Positions 58,373-64,000 of a stretch of DNA of 64,000 bases are shown here, one piece after another. The stretch is from Lachnospiraceae bacterium (GTDB taxonomy: Bacteria; Bacillota; Clostridia; Lachnospirales; Lachnospiraceae), in the NCBI GenBank assembly GCA_022790855.1, contig JAAVYA010000021.1:1-64000 (forward strand), given 5' to 3'. The notes below the pieces were generated by a model. It made no database searches. It was not told the origin of the DNA and worked only from the letters and a program-made list of their open reading frames with translations. Each line of letters starts with the position of its first letter. Position 1 is the stretch's first letter. The translations under genes were made by a program, and so were the position numbers.

Positions 58373-61114
58373 ATGGCGGGAATATTGGAAAATAAGAGAA
58401 ATTATATCTGTGCAGGTCTTCTGGCCCATGTAGACGCCGGTAAAACCACGTTGGCGGAAGGACTTTTGTATGTGAACGGCAATATCCGGAAATTAGGCAG
58501 AGTAGACCATAAAGATGCATTCCTGGATACGTATGGAATGGAGCGGGAGCGGGGGATTACTATTTTTTCCAAACAGGCCCGCCTTGATCTGGGAGAGAAG
58601 GAGATTATCCTTTTGGATACCCCAGGCCATGCAGATTTTTCTGGGGAGATGGAACGTACCCTGCAGGTTTTGGACTATGCCGTTCTTGTCATTAGCGGGG
58701 CGGACGGCGTGCAAGGGCATACACAGCTTTTGTGGAAGCTGTTAGCCCGCTATCAAATACCGGTGTTTGTATTTATCAATAAAATGGATCAGGAGGGTAC
58801 AAACCAGGAAGCGCTTATGGAAGAGGTACATATGCGCCTGTCGGAAAACTGTATTGATTTTACCAAAACCTCCCAGGAGGAATTTTGGGAGAATCTGGCG
58901 TTATGTGAAGAATCTGCGATGGAACAATATTTGGGGCGGGGATTCATCCCAGAAGAGCATATTAGAAATATGATCCTGGAGCGGAAGGTATTTCCCTGTT
59001 ACTTTGGATCTGCCTTGAAGCTTTGGGGCGTGGAAACCCTGACAGAAGGGATTTCACGATATACAAAATGCAAGGAATACCCGGATACCTTTGGAGCCCG
59101 GGTTTTTAAGATATCCCGGGATGAGCGGGGAAACCGTCTGACCCATATGAAAATTACCGGCGGGAGCCTGAAGGTAAAGGATCCGTTATGGGGCAAAGTC
59201 CAAAAGGGATATGCCCTAGGGCAAGGGGAGGCAGAGGTATGGCAGGAGAAAGCAGACCAACTGCGGTTTTATTCCGGCAGCGGCTATGAGTTTTGGAATG
59301 AAGCGGGGGCCGGGAGCATCTGTGCCGTTACAGGTCTGACTCAAACCTTTGCGGGAGAAGGGTTGGGAGCGGAAGAGGATGATATACTGCCGCTGCTTGC
59401 CCCTGTCCTGAATTACCGCCTTTTGCCGCCGGAGGGGTGCAATATGCACACTTTCTTGCGCCAGCTTTCGGAATTAGAGGAAGAAGAACCGCTTTTGCAT
59501 ATTCTTTGGCGGGAAGAGGTGGGGGAGATCCACGTTCAGCTTATGGGAGAAGTGCAGATTGAAGTGTTACAGGCTATGATCCTGGAACGGTTTGGAGTGT
59601 CCGTGGAATTTGGAGAAGGAAGCATCGTCTACAAAGAGACCTTGGCTGAACCGGTGGAAGGGGTAGGCCATTTTGAACCACTGCGCCATTATGCGGAGGT
59701 ACACCTTCTGATGGAGCCGGGAGAGCCGGGCAGCGGGCTTGTGTTTTCCTCCTCCTGCAGCGAGGATATGCTGGATGGGAACTGGCAGCGCCTGATCTTG
59801 ACCCATTTAGAGGAGAAAAAGCATAAAGGCGTACTGACCGGTTCCGATATCACGGATATGAAGATCACACTAATTGCAGGACGGGCCCACCAGAAGCATA
59901 CGGAAGGCGGTGATTTCCGACAGGCCACTTACCGGGCTTTGCGGCAGGGGTTAAAAATGGGAAAATGCCGCTTATTGGAACCGGTATATGAATTTTGCCT
60001 GGAAGTACCAGATGAAATGATAGGCCGGGCGATGACGGATATCCGCCGGATGCATGGGACATGCCTTGGGCCGGAGCTTTTACATGGACAGGAAGGAATG
60101 TCCCTGCTGACAGGGACGGTTCCCGCAGCGGCTATGCAGGGCTATCAGGCTCAGGTCATTTCCTATACAAAAGGAAAAGGGAGAATGTCCTGCAGCTTGA
60201 AAGGCTATGAGCCGTGTCATAATGAAGCGGAAGTGATAGAGGAGATGGGTTACGATTCGGAGCGGGATTTGGAAAATCCTGCCGGTTCTGTTTTTTGCGC
60301 CCACGGGGCGGGATTTTTGGTGGATTACAGTCAGGTATACGACTATATGCATGTGGAAGGACGCCTGGCCTCTAAAAGAGCCAGAAGGGAAGAAGAGATT
60401 CAGGAGGATTCCCCTTACGTACCGCCTAGGGAGAATGATGAAAAAGAGCTGGAAGAGATTTTCCGGCGCACATATGGAAATAAGGGCGCAGAGCCCAAGA
60501 GCTGGAAAAAAAAGACCGTTCATAAGGCGATGGAGCCCTCCTCCTACGGAACCGATTCCAACCGGAAAAAAGTATCGGATGGCAAAGAATATCTTTTGGT
60601 GGACGGATATAATATTATTTTTGGCTGGGAAGAGCTGAATGAGCTGGCTCAGACAGATATTGGGGCGGCCCGGGGAATGCTGATGGATGTATTAAGCAAT
60701 TACCAAGGATATAAAAAAAACACGCTGATTCTTGTATTTGATGCATACAAGGTAGAGGGGAATCCCGGAACCACGGAAAAATATCACAATATATATGTGG
60801 TATATACAAAAGAAGCGGAAACAGCGGATCAGTATATTGAAAAAGCCACCCACGAAATTGCAGGAAAACATAAGGTTACAGTGGCTACCTCCGATGGTTT
60901 GGAGCAAATGATCATTTTAGGACAGGGAGCTGTGCGCATGTCCGCAAAAGGGCTTCGGGAAGAACTTAAGGCGGCCAATCAAGAAATCTCCCAAATATTA
61001 GGCCATAGAAAGGCAACGGGGGGTAAGAACTATTTGTTTGACCAGCTGCCCAGGGAGCTGTCCGGGCAATTGGAAAAAATCCGTTTAGGGCGCACAGACA
61101 AAACACACAAGTAA
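58373..61114 (+). CDS. Ribosomal-protection-type translational GTPase fused to a YacP/Rae1-like NYN domain
   Basis: 913 residues from ATG 58373; no start has a strong ribosome site, and a TTG at 58340 is the alternative. Residues 1 to about 650 are EF-G-like of the TetM/TetO group: G1 AHVDAGKT (18-25), RGITIFSKQ switch I, G3 DTPGHADF (82-89), G4 NKMD (136-139), then domains II-V (GSIVYKETLAEPVEGVGHFE). A charged linker (about 660-735) leads to a C-terminal NYN domain (about 739-880): LLVDGYNIIFGWEEL with the first acid, LILVFDAYKV with another, VATSDGLEQMI with a third. This matches YacP; B. subtilis YacP is Rae1, which cuts mRNA in the ribosomal A site. Fusion suggests A-site clearance plus mRNA cleavage on stalled ribosomes (inference). 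Confidence 0.85.
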   Translation: MAGILENKRNYICAGLLAHVDAGKTTLAEGLLYVNGNIRKLGRVDHKDAFLDTYGMERERGITIFSKQARLDLGEKEIILLDTPGHADFSGEMERTLQVLDYAVLVISGADGVQGHTQLLWKLLARYQIPVFVFINKMDQEGTNQEALMEEVHMRLSENCIDFTKTSQEEFWENLALCEESAMEQYLGRGFIPEEHIRNMILERKVFPCYFGSALKLWGVETLTEGISRYTKCKEYPDTFGARVFKISRDERGNRLTHMKITGGSLKVKDPLWGKVQKGYALGQGEAEVWQEKADQLRFYSGSGYEFWNEAGAGSICAVTGLTQTFAGEGLGAEEDDILPLLAPVLNYRLLPPEGCNMHTFLRQLSELEEEEPLLHILWREEVGEIHVQLMGEVQIEVLQAMILERFGVSVEFGEGSIVYKETLAEPVEGVGHFEPLRHYAEVHLLMEPGEPGSGLVFSSSCSEDMLDGNWQRLILTHLEEKKHKGVLTGSDITDMKITLIAGRAHQKHTEGGDFRQATYRALRQGLKMGKCRLLEPVYEFCLEVPDEMIGRAMTDIRRMHGTCLGPELLHGQEGMSLLTGTVPAAAMQGYQAQVISYTKGKGRMSCSLKGYEPCHNEAEVIEEMGYDSERDLENPAGSVFCAHGAGFLVDYSQVYDYMHVEGRLASKRARREEEIQEDSPYVPPRENDEKELEEIFRRTYGNKGAEPKSWKKKTVHKAMEPSSYGTDSNRKKVSDGKEYLLVDGYNIIFGWEELNELAQTDIGAARGMLMDVLSNYQGYKKNTLILVFDAYKVEGNPGTTEKYHNIYVVYTKEAETADQYIEKATHEIAGKHKVTVATSDGLEQMIILGQGAVRMSAKGLREELKAANQEISQILGHRKATGGKNYLFDQLPRELSGQLEKIRLGRTDKTHK

Positions 61115-61170
61115 TTAGAAAAAGATGGCGGCATCATGACTGCCTTAAAAATAAGAGAACAGGAGTCAAT

Positions 61171-62244
61171 ATGGGAATCATCAACAGAACACCAAGGATA
61201 ACGTATCTGATTGACAGTGAGAATGTAAGCGATGCATGGGTCCGCCTCTTGCCTGAATTGAAAAAAAGAGACAGGATTGTTATATTTTATACGGAAAATA
61301 CATCCAATCTGGCGGCAGACAGTGTGAAGATGATTACGGAATATAAAAAATATGACATAACATGGGAAAAGTGCTTTACCGGAAACAATGCTCTGGATTT
61401 TCAGCTGGTGTCCAGGCTGGGGTTTTATATTTGCCAGGAGCCGAAAGATGAATATGTCATCATGTCCAATGATACCGGGTATGACGCGGCGATCAAGTAC
61501 TGGGTTCAGGCGGGATATACTTTAAAACGCATTCCCGGGCATACGGGAAAAACGGCGAAGAAAGAGCGTAAGCCCCTGCTTCCTGGCCCGTCCCGAGACT
61601 ATAAAAAAGGGAAAAAACCGCAGGTTAAGAAAAACATACCGATAAAAGTGAATGTGCTGCCCACACAGAAGGGCGGGGCCGCCAAACAAATAGAAGAGAA
61701 AGAACAGGCCGTCCTGCTGCCTGCTGAGAGAAAAGAAGCCGCCATGGCGCCAAAGGAACAGGAAGCAGCGTCTTTCCAGACCCAGGACAAGAAAGAGGAG
61801 AAAACTGTTCTAAAGCCGGTTTCGCCGCCGCGGCCGGCAGCAGAGGAATTCCAGATTCCGGTGGAATGTGTGCTGAAGCTTTGCAGATCTATTCCGATTC
61901 ATAAGATAAGCTGGCTTCATGAAGCTTTGGTAGCTCTGTTGGGGTCAGAAGACGGACGGGAGGTTTATTATTTTTTAAAGGACAATCAGGAATTTAAAGA
62001 TAAATTTGCGGGTCTTTATATCCAGGATCAAAATGAGCGGATCTACAATTACATCCGGACAGTGCTATCCAGCCGCCGCTTAGAAACCATTGATACAGAA
62101 AAACTGCGGGAGCTGCTTATTCAATATGCACCCACCGATTTCAGTGGGATTTACCGGGGAATGGTGGAAACCTTTGGCAAAGAGAAGGGCTCGAAATATT
62201 ACGCGGCTTTAAAACCGCATATCCGTATGATCCGAAGACTGTGA
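61171..62244 (+). CDS. NYN/PIN-like nuclease domain protein with long linker
   Basis: 357 residues. The N-terminal NYN/PIN-like domain (about 8-125) has LIDSENVSDAW (Asp15, Asn18), NALDFQLVSRLGFYICQEPK (Asp) and YVIMSNDTGYDAAIKYW (Asp), the acidic set expected of a metal-dependent ribonuclease. A Lys/Glu/Pro-rich linker (about 130-225) and a helical C-terminal domain (about 228-357; FLKDNQEFKDKFAGLYIQDQ, KYYAALKPHIRMIRRL) follow. Likely an RNA-processing protein. It follows the GTPase-NYN gene by 56 bases with its own AGGAG site; the two probably share a transcript and perhaps a pathway. Confidence 0.7.
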   Translation: MGIINRTPRITYLIDSENVSDAWVRLLPELKKRDRIVIFYTENTSNLAADSVKMITEYKKYDITWEKCFTGNNALDFQLVSRLGFYICQEPKDEYVIMSNDTGYDAAIKYWVQAGYTLKRIPGHTGKTAKKERKPLLPGPSRDYKKGKKPQVKKNIPIKVNVLPTQKGGAAKQIEEKEQAVLLPAERKEAAMAPKEQEAASFQTQDKKEEKTVLKPVSPPRPAAEEFQIPVECVLKLCRSIPIHKISWLHEALVALLGSEDGREVYYFLKDNQEFKDKFAGLYIQDQNERIYNYIRTVLSSRRLETIDTEKLRELLIQYAPTDFSGIYRGMVETFGKEKGSKYYAALKPHIRMIRRL

Positions 62245-62342
62245 GTTCGGCTGTTTTTCGAGGCATGTGCCTCCATTGTCCGCATTTGCTTCGTGTATAG
62301 TGGAAATACGTAAAATAATTATTGTAAATCGATAAAAATATA

Positions 62343-62371
62343 TTGCAATTCATTCTTTTCTCTGATATACT
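62343..62371 (+). promoter_or_regulatory. Promoter of the DUF2975/XRE operon
   Basis: TTGCAA (62343-62348), 17-base spacer, TATACT (62366-62371). Confidence 0.65.
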
Positions 62372-62471
62372 GTTTCTGTCAGATGAATTAGAGAACAGTG
62401 TTTTTGAGACATATTGCTGCGTAAATTCTGGCGGCAATATGTTTCCAAGAACAAGAAATGGAGGAAATTTT

Positions 62472-62951
62472 ATGGAACAGATTCGGATTGCAAACATTTT
62501 AAAAGCGGTTTCCGTGGGAGCAGCCCTGGCAGGCGCCGTGTTCTTTTGCTGGTATGTGCCAAATGTAGTTGACAGTATTGCATTTGATTATCCAGAGGCG
62601 GCCTGGCTGAAATGGCCCGGCCTTGCAGGAATATGGGGCATCGGTGTTCTTTGCTATCTGGCTTTGTGGGAGTTTTGGCGCATTTGTACCCGTATTGGAA
62701 AAGACAATAGCTTTTGTCAGGAGAATGCCCGTTCCATGAGACATATTGGAATCTTGGCTTTTTTGGCTTTGGCTTTGCTCATGGGCGGTTCTGTGTTTTT
62801 AATATGTATCCACTACATGAGCGGCGCTTTTGCATTAGCAGCCGCATTTGCCATGTGTATTGCCGGAGGGATTGGCATTGTATGTCTGGCTTTGTCCGTT
62901 CTGATCAAAAATGCGGCAAAATTAAAAGAAGAGAATGATTTGACAATTTGA
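62472..62951 (+). CDS. DUF2975-type membrane protein
   Basis: 159 residues from ATG 62472 (GGAGGAAATTTT upstream). Four membrane segments (about 10-30, 48-68, 92-115, 120-145) with CTRIGKDNSFCQENARSMRH between the second and third, typical of DUF2975. The family is usually paired with a small XRE regulator, as here; the membrane protein may sense a signal and control it. Function not established. The leader of about 95 bases has no evident structure. Confidence 0.75.
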   Translation: MEQIRIANILKAVSVGAALAGAVFFCWYVPNVVDSIAFDYPEAAWLKWPGLAGIWGIGVLCYLALWEFWRICTRIGKDNSFCQENARSMRHIGILAFLALALLMGGSVFLICIHYMSGAFALAAAFAMCIAGGIGIVCLALSVLIKNAAKLKEENDLTI

Positions 62952-62968
62952 AGGATGGGAGAATAGAT

Positions 62969-63190
62969 ATGATTATTGTAAATATTGATGTGATGCTGGC
63001 AAAGCGCAAAATGAGCGTGACGCAGCTTTCTCGTCAGGTAGGTATTACAATGGCCAATATTTCCATCCTGAAAAATGGAAAAGCAAAGGCCATAAAGGTG
63101 GAAACGCTGAATAAGATCTGTGAAGCCCTCCAGTGCCAGCCCGGGGATATCCTGGAATGGCGCAGGGAATCTTCGGATCAGGAGGGGTAA
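62969..63190 (+). CDS. Small XRE-family transcriptional regulator (YozG-like)
   Basis: 73 residues from ATG 62969 (GATGGGAGAATAG upstream). Nearly the whole protein is one Cro/C1 helix-turn-helix: MLAKRKMSVTQLSRQVGITM, ANISILKNGKAKAIKVETLN, KICEALQCQPGDILEW. It is the usual partner of DUF2975 membrane proteins. It lies 17 bases after that gene and is followed at once by the next membrane protein gene. Confidence 0.85.
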   Translation: MIIVNIDVMLAKRKMSVTQLSRQVGITMANISILKNGKAKAIKVETLNKICEALQCQPGDILEWRRESSDQEG

Positions 63191-63191
63191 T

Positions 63192-64000
63192 ATGGAAATA
63201 TGGAGAAATCTGTTCACGGGTTTTCTTTATGCCGGGCTGTTTGGACTGCCCGCAGCCCTCACAGGATTCCACGTGGTTCTCTTATGCTTGAAGGAATATG
63301 GAAGCATGCTTCGCAGGTGGAGAAATGCCCTGGAAGTGATAACGGTATTTTTAGGAAGCTTGTATACTTTTGGATATTTACTGGTGGAAAGTGTGGAGCT
63401 CACAGCGGACTGGCCGGTGCAGCTGAGCAACGATCAGGTGCATACGCCGGTGGCCACCTTTGGGTGGCCTACCATAGCGGTATTGGCCTGTATGGGCATT
63501 GTGGGATATTTGATCCTCAGGCTGATTCCTCTGCGATATATGCCCCCTTTGGTGGTTGTGCTTGGAATCTCTTTTGTATATGCGGGGATTCTGGTAAATA
63601 TTTTGTGGTGTATACAGGTAAGCAAGGGAGAATACAGCCTGTTGGCGCTGTTTCCCATAAACTGCATCATGATGGCGCTGATCCAGATCAAGGATCTGAT
63701 GAGACAATGGAATAGTATGCAGCGGGAGGAGCCGAAAACATATTCCCATCCGTTTTTGCAAACATGCAGCCGTCTGCTGGATCATGCGGCTCTTTGGCCG
63801 GTGGCGGCGCTGGTACTGTTTTTGCCTGTATTTGGAGCGGTCATTGGGACTTTGGTCCTGCTGGGGCAGCGGCCGGATGATGTTATCACCGCCTTCACCC
63901 AGACCAGTGAATGGAATCTGTCCCAAAAGGTTTCTCCTCAGAATATTTATTACGATGAGCATTATCTGTGTACCGTGGCGGCGGGAGGACATAAAAAAAT
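63192..64000 (+). CDS. DUF6688-like polytopic membrane protein, cut by the window end
   Basis: Starts at ATG 63192 with CAGGAGGGG five bases upstream and stays open for 269 codons to the end of the window. Six hydrophobic segments are seen (about 5-30, 45-65, 85-110, 118-140, 147-165, 200-225). The last visible residues YYDEHYLCTVAAGGHKK match what I recall of DUF6688 proteins of Clostridia, which carry a conserved GGHKK block before a second half. Function unknown. It lies one base after the XRE gene and is probably part of the same operon. Confidence 0.65.
   Translation, partial: MEIWRNLFTGFLYAGLFGLPAALTGFHVVLLCLKEYGSMLRRWRNALEVITVFLGSLYTFGYLLVESVELTADWPVQLSNDQVHTPVATFGWPTIAVLACMGIVGYLILRLIPLRYMPPLVVVLGISFVYAGILVNILWCIQVSKGEYSLLALFPINCIMMALIQIKDLMRQWNSMQREEPKTYSHPFLQTCSRLLDHAALWPVAALVLFLPVFGAVIGTLVLLGQRPDDVITAFTQTSEWNLSQKVSPQNIYYDEHYLCTVAAGGHKK

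Noticed and set aside
58373-61114. Acquired tetracycline-resistance gene
   Set aside because: The EF-G-like part is TetM-related, but the C-terminal NYN domain and the 913-residue length do not fit tet(M)/tet(O)/tet(W). No mobile element or tet leader is adjacent.
63200-63715. A closed 171-codon frame near the right end
   Set aside because: It is a frame-shifted shadow of the open membrane-protein gene that starts at 63192 and runs off the window.

Overview
The window reads as chromosomal DNA of a gut-type Firmicute, most likely a member of the Lachnospiraceae. The evidence is the gene set: a type III glutamine synthetase, a split three-subunit glutamate synthase next to an ANTAR regulator, DUF4474 and DUF6688 type membrane proteins, secreted BIG2/SH3 proteins, ThrE-type split exporters, strong AGGAGG ribosome binding sites and TTGACA-N17-TATAAT promoters. 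Genes are dense on both strands. I saw no rRNA, tRNA or CRISPR array.

Layout. 1-1.1 kb: an IS1182-type transposase fragment joined in frame to the C-terminal half of an aldolase-like protein. 1.2-9.7 kb: an alpha/beta hydrolase and S-adenosylhomocysteinase on the minus strand; then on the plus strand a split amino-acid exporter, a small GH13 enzyme, a DUF4474 protein, a metallophosphoesterase, an AEC transporter with a structured leader, and an acetyltransferase. 9.8-13.6 kb: proC, an AraC regulator, and a divergent sugar isomerase/oxidoreductase pair. 13.7-19.8 kb: a LacI-controlled sugar ABC transporter operon. Its second permease and GH65 phosphorylase have been fused by a deletion, and the GH65 frame also carries an amber codon. 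20-26.5 kb: a secreted SH3 protein, a duplicated palindromic repeat, a crotonase, a two-gene surface/membrane locus, an Rpn nuclease remnant and a MATE pump.

26.7-33.4 kb is a five-gene minus-strand operon: regulator, MFS, an M32 carboxypeptidase homologue whose HEXXH is destroyed, a second MFS, and an X-prolyl peptidase. 33.6-34.4 kb encodes a secreted protein made of 13 tandem Cys/His repeats. 34.6-36.6 kb is a MerR-controlled ABC exporter whose permease has lost its middle. 36.8-39.9 kb is an AT-rich island in which an ABC exporter gene is interrupted and joined in frame to a three-gene cassette (TOPRIM/DUF4435-like protein, unknown protein, small P-loop ATPase). 40-44 kb is pyrimidine biosynthesis (pyrC, pyrF, pyrK, pyrD).

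44-53.4 kb is a divergent nitrogen-assimilation locus. The minus strand carries split glutamate synthase, type I glutamine synthetase and an ANTAR antiterminator; the plus strand carries type III glutamine synthetase and asparagine synthetase. Both leaders contain terminator-like hairpins with a shared CAAAGGCG word, which suggests control by transcription attenuation through the ANTAR protein. 53.5-56.1 kb holds an aldehyde/alcohol dehydrogenase pair. 56.3-62.2 kb holds a TmcAL-like protein without its HxGH motif, a secreted BIG2 cysteine-peptidase-like protein, a ribosomal-protection GTPase fused to a YacP/Rae1-type NYN nuclease domain, and a second NYN/PIN-like protein. 62.4-64 kb holds a DUF2975 membrane protein, an XRE regulator and a DUF6688-like protein cut by the window end.

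Most noteworthy candidates: the GTPase-NYN fusion, the AT-rich cassette inside the ABC exporter gene, the Cys/His repeat protein, the catalytically dead M32 homologue in a peptide operon, and the ANTAR attenuation locus. All functional statements rest on reading motifs and family resemblance by eye; no database search was run.
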